Below, one piece after another: positions 48,382 to 57,318 of a stretch of DNA of 64,000 nt. Under the pieces are notes generated by a model that saw only the letters and a list, made by a program, of their open reading frames with translations, was not told the origin of the DNA and did not search any database. The first letter of the stretch is position 1, and each line of letters begins with the position of its first letter. The position numbers and the translations under genes were made by a program. Source of the DNA: Chlamydiota bacterium (GTDB taxonomy: Bacteria > Chlamydiota > Chlamydiia > Chlamydiales > Rhabdochlamydiaceae); NCBI GenBank assembly GCA_021772335.1, contig JAJFMD010000002.1, positions 124,001 to 188,000 on the forward strand, in the 5' to 3' direction.

Positions 48382-49501
48382 CTATAGACAACTCTTCTTG
48401 AGCGGGAATGACACATACAGAGACTTTACTATCCGATGATGAAATAATGCGTGGATTTTCAGAATGCTGCTGATTTTTCTCGCCGTCAATCTTGACTCCT
48501 AGAAATGCGAGCTTTTCACAAATCTTAGAGCGCACTTCCAAAGAATTTTCGCCTATGCCTCCAGTGAATACCAGTGCATCGACTCCTTGAAGTGAAGCGA
48601 TCATTGCTCCGCTTAATATTTGTATGCGATGCAAAAAGACCTGATACGCGAATTCGCAATCTTCGCTCTCCTGCTTTAGAATTTCTTTCAGATCTCCTGA
48701 AAATCCGCTAAGACCAAGAAGGCCACTTTGAAAATTGAGCATATGATCGAGTTCTTCTACACTGATCCATTTTTCTTTGAGCATATAGAGTAAAACACCA
48801 GGATCGATTTGACCTGAGCGCGTATTCATTACCAAGCCATCAAGCGGGGTGAATCCCATCGTTGTTTCAATGCTGCGTCCATCACGTACAGCACAAAGAG
48901 AGCTGCCTGCTCCCAAATGAAAGATTAGCAAGCGCTGATGCTCCTTTAAAAGCTCTTGGGCAATTTCTGTACAATACTGATAATTGATCCCATGAAACCC
49001 ATACTTCTTAATTCCTTGATCACGCCATTTCTTTTCAATTGCATAAGCAGACGATTCTAGAGGAATCGTTGTATGAAATGTCGTATCGAAGAAAGCATAT
49101 TGCTTTGTTTTAGGAAAATGCTTAGTAAGATGATCGATCACTTCAAGCTGAGGCCCATTATGCAAAGGAGCTAATATGCTCACTTTCTCAAGCTCAGAGC
49201 GCACATTTTCATCGATGATTACTTCTTCAATATAACTTCCTCCATGAACAATGCGATGAGCGATCTGATCGATTTGATGATCTTTAAGAATCTCTAGAAC
49301 TTTTTCAACAGCATCTCCCATTGATGCAATTGTGATTTTTTGATTTTGATGAGCACTTTCTAGATACGCATCACGAAAATCTTCATGCCAATGAATCTTG
49401 CCCTTCCAAATCTGCCGTAACTGCTTATCATAGCGAAACAAAACGCATTTTAAGCTGCTAGAACCCGCGTTGAAAACAAGAAGATTTAGCTCCATTTCCA
49501 T
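48350..49501 (-). CDS. ackA: acetate kinase
   Basis: 383 residues. Shows the ASKHA kinase motifs of acetate kinases: NAGSSSLK near the start, AHRIVHGG, KYGFHG, HLGAGSSLCAVRDG, the GLVMNTRSGQIDPG loop and VFTGGIGENS. It would convert acetyl phosphate and ADP to acetate and ATP in the cytoplasm. The usual KYGFHGTSH reads KYGFHGINY here, a substitution of a normally strongly conserved stretch that might affect kinetics. Its start overlaps the end of the phosphoketolase gene by 16 bp, so the two form a coupled operon making ATP from sugar phosphates. Confidence 0.92.
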   Translation of the reverse strand: MEMELNLLVFNAGSSSLKCVLFRYDKQLRQIWKGKIHWHEDFRDAYLESAHQNQKITIASMGDAVEKVLEILKDHQIDQIAHRIVHGGSYIEEVIIDENVRSELEKVSILAPLHNGPQLEVIDHLTKHFPKTKQYAFFDTTFHTTIPLESSAYAIEKKWRDQGIKKYGFHGINYQYCTEIAQELLKEHQRLLIFHLGAGSSLCAVRDGRSIETTMGFTPLDGLVMNTRSGQIDPGVLLYMLKEKWISVEELDHMLNFQSGLLGLSGFSGDLKEILKQESEDCEFAYQVFLHRIQILSGAMIASLQGVDALVFTGGIGENSLEVRSKICEKLAFLGVKIDGEKNQQHSENPRIISSSDSKVSVCVIPAQEELSIAMQVLDKTNK

Positions 49502-51915
49502 TCGGCAATCTCTTCAGGATCATTACCATGCTCTTTGATATAATCCTTAAACCATTGCAAGAGGTATTCATAATGAGAAATACGCTCATTAGCCTCTGCT
49601 TGAACTTTAGGATTATTCTTAGAAGCTAAGCGAATAGCCTGCATAATTATGTGAAAACGACTTGTGCCATTGCGCACACACATATCAAAGGGTGTTGTTG
49701 TCGTTCCCTCTTCTTGATAGCCATTAATAATAAAACGCTGTGATTGATTGCGTTGAAAGATCAATTGTTTCACAGCAGAAGGATAACCGTGAAAATTGAT
49801 AATCACAGGGCGATCTGAAGTAAATAAAGAATTAAACATCTCATCATCAAGTCCATGAGGATGAAGTGTTTCTTTTTCTAAAATCAACAAGTCAGTGACA
49901 TTGACAACGCGTACGCGCAACTCGGGCATTTCTTGACGCAAAATGTGTGCGGCAGCCATCACTTCCAGATGAGGATTATCTCCAATGCCAACTAAAACGA
50001 CATCAGGATTAACACCTTCATCAGTACTTGCCCATTTCCAGACAGAAGCTCCTGCCCTACAATGAACAACAGCCTCATCCATCGTTAGCCACTGCGGCAT
50101 CTGCTGTTTTCCCGCAACAACGAGATTGATGTATCCTTTACTCTCAAGAACATGATCAAATGTGCTAATTAAACAATTCGCATCAGGTGGTAGATAAATC
50201 CGCGCAATATTAGCCTTTTTATTGAGCAACGTATTGATGAAGCCAGGACTTTGATGTGAGAAGCCATTGTGCTCTTGACGCCACAAAGTTGATGTTTCTA
50301 AATAGTTAAGAGACGCAACTGTTTTACGCCATTCCACTTCACGGCTAAATTTTAAAAACTTCGCATATTGCTCCATCATCGTCGCAGCAATTGCCAAAAA
50401 CGCTTCATAAGAGGGAAACATGCCATGTCTTCCAGTAAGCAAATAGCCTTGTAGCCAACCTTGGCAAGTGTGTTCACTAAGGATTTCACATACCCTTCCA
50501 CCATGGGAACTAATTGGTCCATCTACTGACTTAATCGGCCATTGATAATCGCGCTTAGTCACTTCAAATACCGCACCCAAGCGATTTGATTGCAATTCGT
50601 CTGGAGAAAAAATACGGAAATTAAAAGGATTGTCGCGAATCATATCACGTAAATAATTCCCAAGTTCACCAACATTGCCCGTACGATTCGCACCACGATC
50701 GCTTAAATCACCTTTTCCTTTTATGCCAGGCTGCACTTCGTAGTCAAAAATATTGGGTAGTTCGAGAGCTTTATACATATCCCCACCAAAAGTATGAGGA
50801 TTAGAACCCATGCGGCGATCTCCCTTGGGGCATGCATCTAACAAGTCTTGATTGGGCCGCTGATTTTCATCTAGCAATTCTTCGATTTTGTAAGATCTTA
50901 GCCAATTTTCAACCAATTTTAAATGCTCTTTGTTTGTTCTAACATCTGTCACAGGAACCTGATGCGCACGGAAAGAGCCTTCAATTGGGAGTCCATCAAG
51001 TTCTTTAATTCCCGTCCAACCTTTTAATGATCGTAAAATTAGCATAGGCCATTGGGGCTTCTTAATGGGATTGCCTTCTCTAGCCGCTTTCTGTATTCCA
51101 ATGATTTCCCTATACGCCCAATCAAAAGAGGCAAAAATATCTGCATGAAGATCTGTATCTTGAATAATCCGCACCTGATAGCCATAGCCTGTAAATAGAT
51201 AGGTCAGCTCATCATCATCCATCGTACCAAATAAAGTGGGATTGGAAATCTTGTAACCATTGGCATGCAGAATTGGTAATACCATGCCCGATTCAGCTGG
51301 ATCGATAAACTTGTGACTGTGCCATGCTGTTGCTGTGGGACCTGTCTCTGCCTCGCCATCGCCAATGATACAAGCAGTAATCAAATCGGGATTATCCATG
51401 ACAGACCCATATGCAGTTGCAAGCGCGTAACCGAGCTCTCCCCCTTCATGAATAGTTCCAGGAAGCCCTGGATATAGGTGACTTGGAAATCCCCCGGGCC
51501 ATGAAAAACGCTTAATGAGATTTTCGAGTCCCCTTTTATCAACAGTGAGTTCTGGATAAAACTTTTCTAAAGAACCTTCTAAAAACAAGTTCGCTAAATT
51601 CGCAGGAGCTCCATGCCCCGGTCCTGTTACAAGAAGCATATTGAGATTATAAGAACGAATTAAGCGATTGAGATGCGCATAAATCAGATTAATTCCAGGA
51701 GTTGTTCCCCAATGACCTAGCAAGCGTTCTTTAATGTGATGGGCTTCTAGCGGTTGCTCCAAGAGAAAGTTGTCTTTTAAGTACAGTTGCGAAGCTGCAA
51801 TGTAATTCACTAAACGAAAATATCTTTCTAATCGCTCTAACTCTGCTCTTTGTACTTCACGACACTTTTTTACATCGATTTGGTCGCTAAACTCAAAAGG
51901 TTTTTCAAAAGCCAT
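49486..51915 (-). CDS. xfp: D-xylulose 5-phosphate/D-fructose 6-phosphate phosphoketolase
   Basis: 809 residues, the usual length. Recognisable phosphoketolase blocks: LLGHWGTTPGINLIYAHLNR, VTGPGHGAPA, SWPGGFPSHLYPGLPGTIHEGGELGYAL, and the thiamine diphosphate motif GDGEAETGPTATAWHSHKF; later FRIFSPDE and the SHQSPGFI region. It splits xylulose 5-phosphate (and perhaps fructose 6-phosphate) with inorganic phosphate into acetyl phosphate plus glyceraldehyde 3-phosphate (or erythrose 4-phosphate). The ribosome binding site AGGGGAAAAGT before ATG at 51915 is strong. The gene is followed directly by ackA, completing the shunt. Confidence 0.95.
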   Translation of the reverse strand: MAFEKPFEFSDQIDVKKCREVQRAELERLERYFRLVNYIAASQLYLKDNFLLEQPLEAHHIKERLLGHWGTTPGINLIYAHLNRLIRSYNLNMLLVTGPGHGAPANLANLFLEGSLEKFYPELTVDKRGLENLIKRFSWPGGFPSHLYPGLPGTIHEGGELGYALATAYGSVMDNPDLITACIIGDGEAETGPTATAWHSHKFIDPAESGMVLPILHANGYKISNPTLFGTMDDDELTYLFTGYGYQVRIIQDTDLHADIFASFDWAYREIIGIQKAAREGNPIKKPQWPMLILRSLKGWTGIKELDGLPIEGSFRAHQVPVTDVRTNKEHLKLVENWLRSYKIEELLDENQRPNQDLLDACPKGDRRMGSNPHTFGGDMYKALELPNIFDYEVQPGIKGKGDLSDRGANRTGNVGELGNYLRDMIRDNPFNFRIFSPDELQSNRLGAVFEVTKRDYQWPIKSVDGPISSHGGRVCEILSEHTCQGWLQGYLLTGRHGMFPSYEAFLAIAATMMEQYAKFLKFSREVEWRKTVASLNYLETSTLWRQEHNGFSHQSPGFINTLLNKKANIARIYLPPDANCLISTFDHVLESKGYINLVVAGKQQMPQWLTMDEAVVHCRAGASVWKWASTDEGVNPDVVLVGIGDNPHLEVMAAAHILRQEMPELRVRVVNVTDLLILEKETLHPHGLDDEMFNSLFTSDRPVIINFHGYPSAVKQLIFQRNQSQRFIINGYQEEGTTTTPFDMCVRNGTSRFHIIMQAIRLASKNNPKVQAEANERISHYEYLLQWFKDYIKEHGNDPEEIAEWKWS

Positions 51916-52108
51916 TACTTTTCCCCTATAAACACTCTTATTAGTATCTATAACAAAAGCATAATATAAAATTCACATTTTTTAATTTATAATGCATAAA
52001 TTTATTTCGACAAAAACAGCAGAAGCACTATTATATAAACCTTTACCTTCAATATTGAGAAAAAAACGAACAACTAAAAAAATTTAATACTTTAGTATTT
52101 AGATAGTT

Positions 52109-52372
52109 ATGATCTTCAGTTTAAACTACACTCAATCTTACCAAATATATTTGGTAAGACCAGGCTTACAAGAGAAAAACAAGGGTGCCTTTAAGTGTAA
52201 AGAGCTTGTAAAGCAATTTAAGAAAGAGGGGTTTGAAGAAGTTAAAAGAGAAGGAAAAAGCTCTCATACTAAGCTTAGGAAAGGCAATAAAACTGTGATT
52301 ATTCCTGCACACAAAGAACTCAAAAAAGGGTTAGAAAAAACGTTAATAAAACAGTTAGAAGAGAGTAAATAA
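52109..52372 (+). CDS. hicA: HicA-like toxin
   Basis: 87 residues; from residue ~28 onward it is a standard HicA double-stranded-RNA-binding-like domain (K-C-K-E-L-V-K-Q-F-K-K-E-G-F, SSHTKLRKG with the catalytic-site His53, VIIPAHKELKKG). HicA proteins cut mRNA. The first ~25 residues are not part of the domain and are encoded over a 24-bp palindrome. No ATG, GTG or TTG occurs in frame after the palindrome and before the domain, so either the long form is real, a TTG at 52151 is used, or an uncommon start is used. The next gene, hicB, starts one base after the stop. Confidence 0.75.
   Translation: MIFSLNYTQSYQIYLVRPGLQEKNKGAFKCKELVKQFKKEGFEEVKREGKSSHTKLRKGNKTVIIPAHKELKKGLEKTLIKQLEESK
52136..52159. 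promoter_or_regulatory. 24-bp perfect palindrome, likely HicB operator
   Basis: Half-site TCTTACCAAATA and its exact reverse complement meet without a spacer. Palindromes of this type bind the DNA-binding domain of antitoxins such as HicB, and the neighbouring antitoxin has a helix-turn-helix, so autoregulation is likely. Unusually, the site falls within the predicted hicA reading frame. Confidence 0.6.
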
Positions 52373-52373
52373 A

Positions 52374-52799
52374 ATGCATTATCATTTTAAAATACATCGA
52401 GAGAAAGCAGGCTTTTGGGCACACTGTATAGAACTTCCTGGTTGTGTCACTCAGGGTGATACAAAAGAAGAATTGCTTCATAATATGCAGGAAGCTCTTA
52501 ACACCTATTTAGAAGAGCCTGAGAATTCTAACTACCTTGCTCCTTTACCTAAAAAATCCGTTAAAAAAACTCGAAATATTACCAAAGTTCACGTTGAGCC
52601 TTCAATCGCATTAGCCTTCTCTATAAGAAGACAAAGAATTAAAAGAGGCTTTACTCAAAAAGAGGTGGCTGAAAAACTTGGGATGAAAGCGATATATAGC
52701 TATCAAAGGCTTGAAAGAAAATGCAACCCCACTTTAGATCTAATTGTAAAACTCATCATCATATTCCCAGCTTTATCATTTGATAAAATCCTTCGCTAA
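52374..52799 (+). CDS. hicB: HicB-like antitoxin with C-terminal helix-turn-helix
   Basis: 141 residues. The N-terminal half (~1-50) is the HicB RNase H-like fold (FWAHCIELPGCVTQGDTKEELLHNMQEAL); a Lys-rich linker leads to an XRE-type helix-turn-helix (~87-140; RIKRGFTQKEVAEKLGMK). It would bind HicA and repress the pair. The gene starts one base after hicA stops, so the two are transcribed together. Confidence 0.88.
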   Translation: MHYHFKIHREKAGFWAHCIELPGCVTQGDTKEELLHNMQEALNTYLEEPENSNYLAPLPKKSVKKTRNITKVHVEPSIALAFSIRRQRIKRGFTQKEVAEKLGMKAIYSYQRLERKCNPTLDLIVKLIIIFPALSFDKILR

Positions 52800-52816
52800 T
52801 AAATTATTCCATAAAA

Positions 52817-54229
52817 TTAATTAATTAAAAATTCAATCGACTTATTTTCGACGCCATTATTAATAGGAGGTTGTTCTATTTTTAAAAAGGCCGTCATTTC
52901 TTTTTGCATTTCAACATCTTCTTTTATGATGACCCCATCTAGAAAATCTTGATTATTTGAATTGCGTGAGACTCCTCCAGATGTCACCTCTTTAATAGTA
53001 ATTGGAGGCGAAGCTAATTTAGCCGCAGCGACATATAGTTTAATTTGAGGAAAAATTGTTAACGGTGTGAATCCCTCAATATTTTTAATAGTGGCTGATA
53101 GATGATTTTCTGAGATAATTCGGGCACATAGTTTCTCATTATGATTCAAAGCAGCTGTGTGAAGAGGAGTTACACCATAGTGATCTTTTGCAATGCGTGC
53201 TCCATGATTGAGAAGTAAAAATGCAACATCATCCCTTTTCTCAAGACAAGCAATATGCAGCGCGCTGCGCCTCTCATTATCTTCCAGCTCGATAATCTCA
53301 GGATACTTTTGTAAAAGTTTTGCAATAAAATCAACGCTGCATAAAGAGATAATATTTTTCCATATGAATTCCCCATGTATATTTACTTGCATTAATGAAG
53401 CTCCAGAGTCGAGTAAGATCTCGATTATTCTTTCACCTATCGCATTAAAATTTACATAACCTGCAGGGGTTAAGCCTCTTTTATCTTTTTTTGCAACTAA
53501 TGTCTTGTCTTTATCTACCATCAATTTCACTTGATCATATGCGTTATGGGACACAGCGCAAACTAAGGGAGAGCACCCATCTTTGTCCAAAGAGTCAATC
53601 TTAGCCCCATGCTCGATAAGAACCTCAGCATAGGCGCAATTATGGGGGAATATCCTATGAAGTAGTGTGCGATCATCTTTATACTTAGCATTAGCATCGC
53701 CGTTATATTTTAATAGCAATCTTAATATTGTTTCTCCATTTTCAATTATTTCACAACAAAACAGCATCAATATTGAGGAAGTATGTCTCTTGATTTTTTC
53801 ATTAGGGTTAGCTCCGTGTTCCAATAGGAATTGTGTAGATTCTTTATCACCTGCAAAGGCAAATTCATAAAGGAAGTAGTCGAGAAATTTTTGTCTATTT
53901 GAGAATTGAGGCAGCGCTCTACTAATCGCGATAATAAGAACTCGCAAATCTTTAATATCGAGCTTATTATTTCGATTATAAGTCCCTGCATTATCATATG
54001 AATAAATAACAAATGCAGATAGATGACTAACATTAGTTCTTACCACTGCTTGCTGGAAGTTTAGACGCTCAAAGCATTCGTAGTTTGATGAACTATCAGT
54101 ATTATATTTTATTCTATCAGGCAAATCAGAAAAAGCAGTTGATACCTTCGCAAGAGCTTGAGACTCCTCTTTATTGAGATTGATATATACCGTCCGAAGA
54201 GAATCAAAAGCAGGAACAAAAGTACTCAT
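52817..54229 (-). CDS. ankyrin-repeat protein
   Basis: 470 residues with the ATG at 54229, which shares its A with the stop of the upstream YkgJ-like gene (TAATG) and follows AAGGA; the longer open frame to 54388 only covers that gene out of frame. About eight ankyrin repeats span ~155-410 (for example FLLEHGANPNEK, VLIEHGAKIDSLDKDG, RRSALHIACLEKRDD, TPLHTAALNHNEK). No signal peptide or membrane segment. The last ~60 residues lack repeats. Ankyrin proteins in intracellular bacteria often act on host proteins; that is a general association, not shown here. Translationally coupled to the YkgJ-like gene. Confidence 0.85.
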   Translation of the reverse strand: MSTFVPAFDSLRTVYINLNKEESQALAKVSTAFSDLPDRIKYNTDSSSNYECFERLNFQQAVVRTNVSHLSAFVIYSYDNAGTYNRNNKLDIKDLRVLIIAISRALPQFSNRQKFLDYFLYEFAFAGDKESTQFLLEHGANPNEKIKRHTSSILMLFCCEIIENGETILRLLLKYNGDANAKYKDDRTLLHRIFPHNCAYAEVLIEHGAKIDSLDKDGCSPLVCAVSHNAYDQVKLMVDKDKTLVAKKDKRGLTPAGYVNFNAIGERIIEILLDSGASLMQVNIHGEFIWKNIISLCSVDFIAKLLQKYPEIIELEDNERRSALHIACLEKRDDVAFLLLNHGARIAKDHYGVTPLHTAALNHNEKLCARIISENHLSATIKNIEGFTPLTIFPQIKLYVAAAKLASPPITIKEVTSGGVSRNSNNQDFLDGVIIKEDVEMQKEMTAFLKIEQPPINNGVENKSIEFLIN

Positions 54230-54741
54230 TAATTCTTGTTCCTTTTTTCGATTTTGTAGCCGCAGCCTTTGAGTAGGCGGGGCTTGCCAAAGCATTCGAT
54301 TTCGGGCCATTTGCGGCAGACAAGAGGACGATACCTGTATTGCTGGCACTGCCCATTTGGTGCTAGATGACGGCATCCCATCACCCAAATTGGAGTGCCA
54401 TCATGTTCATAATCTTTTTTGTTGCGGGGGAAAAACCCGTTTATCTCTGTTTGCCACCAATAATAAATCCGTCCAAAGATATTGCGAGGAGGTTCTATCA
54501 GAATGTTACGGCAACAATTACCGCGTCTTTTGCACTGACCCGCGCGTTTATAAGGTAGGCGGATAATCTGACGGGCGACTTTTTGCATGAAAAGATCGAG
54601 ATGGATAAAGGGCAAAATAAGAAGTTGTAGTGTTCTGCGAACTGGCAAGGGCAAGCGCTGTTTGCTTGGGAGATTTTTTTCATGAAAGGGAGCTGTTTCG
54701 CTGCTCGCCTGCTCAAAGAGTAAATTGAGATCGCTTTTCAT
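54229..54741 (-). CDS. YkgJ-type cysteine-cluster protein
   Basis: 170 residues with eight cysteines spaced as in YkgJ/UPF0153 proteins: C70, C76-C77 (CKRRGNCC), C123, C132, C142 (RPLVCRKWP), C150 and C160. This family is thought to bind zinc, iron or an Fe-S cluster; function otherwise unknown. A ~65-residue basic, hydrophobic extension precedes the cluster. It is divergent from the ATPase and coupled to the ankyrin gene. Confidence 0.82.
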   Translation of the reverse strand: MKSDLNLLFEQASSETAPFHEKNLPSKQRLPLPVRRTLQLLILPFIHLDLFMQKVARQIIRLPYKRAGQCKRRGNCCRNILIEPPRNIFGRIYYWWQTEINGFFPRNKKDYEHDGTPIWVMGCRHLAPNGQCQQYRYRPLVCRKWPEIECFGKPRLLKGCGYKIEKRNKN

Positions 54742-54804
54742 TCTTCAATTTTGACTTTTAACAACAATTATACGATGAAAGAGAAAAAGAACAAAGGAAT
54801 GAAA

Positions 54805-57318
54805 ATGGGTTTAGAAGAGATTAAAAAGATGAACGCTGACGAACTCTCACAATTTTGCAAGGATCAAGTTGTTGATTCTAAGCAAGGGTTGAGTGTGAGT
54901 GAAGCGGAAACCCGCCTTCAGAAATATGGTTTAAATGCTTTAGAAGATAAAAGAAAAAGCAAATGGGCGATGTTTTTTGGGTTTTTTTGGGGCCCTATTC
55001 CATGGATGATCGAAATCGCTGCTATTTTATCTGCCTATTTACAGCGCTGGCCCGATTTTATCATGATCTCTGCTTTATTATTGATTAATGCGGCTTTGGG
55101 CTTTTTTCAGGAGTTTAAAGCGGATAATGCGATTGAAGCGCTTAAACAGACGCTCGCATTAAAAGCACGCGTGCTTAGAGAAGGCAAATGGCAAGAGATC
55201 GAAGCGAGCAAGCTTGTCCCAGGTGATGTTATCTCAGTTAAGCTCGGCAATATCATCCCCGCTGATATTCGTTTGATCGAAGGAGAATATCTCAGTGTTG
55301 ATCAATCGGCTCTTACTGGTGAATCGCTACCTGTTGAAAAGGCGGTTGGTGATAGCGCGTTTTCTGGAACGATAGCTAAAGTTGGTGAGATGGTTGGTGT
55401 TGTCACTGCCACTGGCATGCAAACTTATTTTGGCAAGACAGCTAAACTCGTGCAATCGGCCAAGACCATTTCCCATTTTCAAAGAGCTGTGATGCATATT
55501 GGCCAGTTTTTGATTTACACCACACTTTCTATCTGCGCAATTATTTTTGCTATTTCAATCTACCGCATTGATGTAACGCATAGTCTGACAGCCTCGTTTG
55601 GAGAGATCACCATCTTTATTTTAGTTTTGGTTGTTGCAGGCATTCCAGTTGCGCTTCCAGCAGTACTGTCTGTGACAATGGCAATCGGCGCGAATCGCAT
55701 GGCAAAGATGAAAGCAATTGTTTCTAAACTCATTGCTATTGAAGAGCTCGCAGGCATTGATATTCTCTGCTCGGATAAGACAGGAACTTTAACAAAAAAC
55801 GAGCTCTCTGTTGAAAACATTGCGCCATTTAATGAAACCAATGAAGATGAAGTGTTACTCATCGCATGTTTGGCTTCAAATCAAAAGGATCGCGATGCGA
55901 TTGATGGGGCGATTTTCAGCAAGCTTGGAGATGAAGCTAAACTTGGAGAATATCAAGTTGAAAAGTTCATTCCTTTTGATCCTGTAAATAAGCGCACAGA
56001 AGCTATCATTAAAGATAAGGGACAAGAATTTCGGGTATGTAAAGGCGCTCCACAAGTTGTCTTGAGTCTAACAAATCCAGATGAAAAGATGCAGCAAGCC
56101 ATTGAAACAAAGGTTAATGAGCAAGCACAGCGCGGATTTCGAACATTAGGTGTCGCAAAGGCTGATAGTGAAGGAAAGTCGTGGCAATTTCTAGGGTTAA
56201 TCTCCCTTTTTGATCCGCCGCGTGAAGATACCAAAGATACGATTGCCAGAGAAAGAGAGCAAGGCGTGCAAGTAAAAATGGTCACAGGAGATCATGTTGC
56301 AATTGCTAAAGAAGTCGCTTCAGCGTTAGATCTAGGAACCAACATATTGCCCGTCTCCGATATCTTTGATGAAAAGGTTCTGCCTGCAAAGCGAAATGAG
56401 CTACTCGAATCTGCTGATGGTTTTGCGCAAGTGTTTCCTGAACATAAATTTGAGATTGTCAAAAGCTTACAGAACAACAAACATATCATTGGCATGACAG
56501 GAGACGGCGTCAATGATGCCCCTGCACTTAAACAAGCTGATGTGGGAATTGCAGTAAGTAATGCGACAGATGCGGCACGTAGCGCTGCAGATCTGGTTCT
56601 TACGGAACCTGGCTTAATGGTCATTACCAAAGCAATTGAAGAAGCACGTCGCATTTTTGGTCGAATGAAAAGCTATGCAATGTACCGCATTAGCGAAACC
56701 TGCAGGCTGCTTTTCTTCTTGCTTTTAGCAATGCTGGTTTTTAACACCCATCCCTTAACAGCTATTATGATAATTATGATCGCTCTTTTAAACGATATTC
56801 CCATCATGATGATTGCCTACGACCATATGGCTGTTGCGCCAAAACCCGTTGAATGGGATATGAAAGAGGTAATGTCGATTGCAATTGGACTCGCGATTGT
56901 AGGTGTTGTCTCAACTTTTGGACTGTTTTGGATTGGTGATAGGCTGTGGGCAATGGATTTCGCCTCCAAGCGCACTCTGGCATTTATGGCGATCTTATGC
57001 GGAGGGAACTTAACGATTTATCTGACGCGTAATCGAGGGATGTTTTGGGATAAGCCCCATCCTGAGAAAAAATTCTTCCTTGCAACACTCTTTTCCCAAG
57101 TTGCAGGAACTCTTGCTTCGGTCTATGGACTGGGAACAAGCGATTTTGTTGGCATTGGCTGGAAATATGCGGGCCTCAGCTGGATCTATATCTTAATTTG
57201 GTTTGTGATCTGCGCGATTACCAAATATGGCATATACGGCCTACTCGATCTTGCTCGCCAGCATAAGAAAAGCTTCCATGCGCAAACAAGCAAAGGGTAT
57301 CATTCACATGCAAACTAA
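54805..57318 (+). CDS. P3A-type (plasma membrane H+) P-type ATPase
   Basis: About 837 residues from the ATG at 54805, which has AAAGGA six bases upstream; the frame is open earlier (TTG at 54751, ATG at 54775). It contains the cation-ATPase N-terminal domain, the actuator TGES motif (SALTGESLPV), the phosphorylation motif S-D324-K-T-G-T-L-T, and the hinge G-D-G-V-N-D-A-P. Length, the short first pair of helices (FFWGPIPWMIEIAA) and the absence of a metal-binding head fit the proton-exporting P3A group known from plants, fungi and some prokaryotes. It would export protons at ATP cost or set membrane potential. It overlaps ppsA by 11 bp. Confidence 0.9.
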   Translation: MGLEEIKKMNADELSQFCKDQVVDSKQGLSVSEAETRLQKYGLNALEDKRKSKWAMFFGFFWGPIPWMIEIAAILSAYLQRWPDFIMISALLLINAALGFFQEFKADNAIEALKQTLALKARVLREGKWQEIEASKLVPGDVISVKLGNIIPADIRLIEGEYLSVDQSALTGESLPVEKAVGDSAFSGTIAKVGEMVGVVTATGMQTYFGKTAKLVQSAKTISHFQRAVMHIGQFLIYTTLSICAIIFAISIYRIDVTHSLTASFGEITIFILVLVVAGIPVALPAVLSVTMAIGANRMAKMKAIVSKLIAIEELAGIDILCSDKTGTLTKNELSVENIAPFNETNEDEVLLIACLASNQKDRDAIDGAIFSKLGDEAKLGEYQVEKFIPFDPVNKRTEAIIKDKGQEFRVCKGAPQVVLSLTNPDEKMQQAIETKVNEQAQRGFRTLGVAKADSEGKSWQFLGLISLFDPPREDTKDTIAREREQGVQVKMVTGDHVAIAKEVASALDLGTNILPVSDIFDEKVLPAKRNELLESADGFAQVFPEHKFEIVKSLQNNKHIIGMTGDGVNDAPALKQADVGIAVSNATDAARSAADLVLTEPGLMVITKAIEEARRIFGRMKSYAMYRISETCRLLFFLLLAMLVFNTHPLTAIMIIMIALLNDIPIMMIAYDHMAVAPKPVEWDMKEVMSIAIGLAIVGVVSTFGLFWIGDRLWAMDFASKRTLAFMAILCGGNLTIYLTRNRGMFWDKPHPEKKFFLATLFSQVAGTLASVYGLGTSDFVGIGWKYAGLSWIYILIWFVICAITKYGIYGLLDLARQHKKSFHAQTSKGYHSHAN

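Noticed and set aside
54229-54388. N-terminal extension of the ankyrin protein
   Set aside because: It covers the upstream YkgJ-like gene out of frame; the ATG at 54229 with its ribosome binding site is a better start.
57227-57307. N-terminal extension of PEP synthase
   Set aside because: Encoded inside the ATPase gene, no matching family sequence; ATG at 57308 restores the normal N-terminus.
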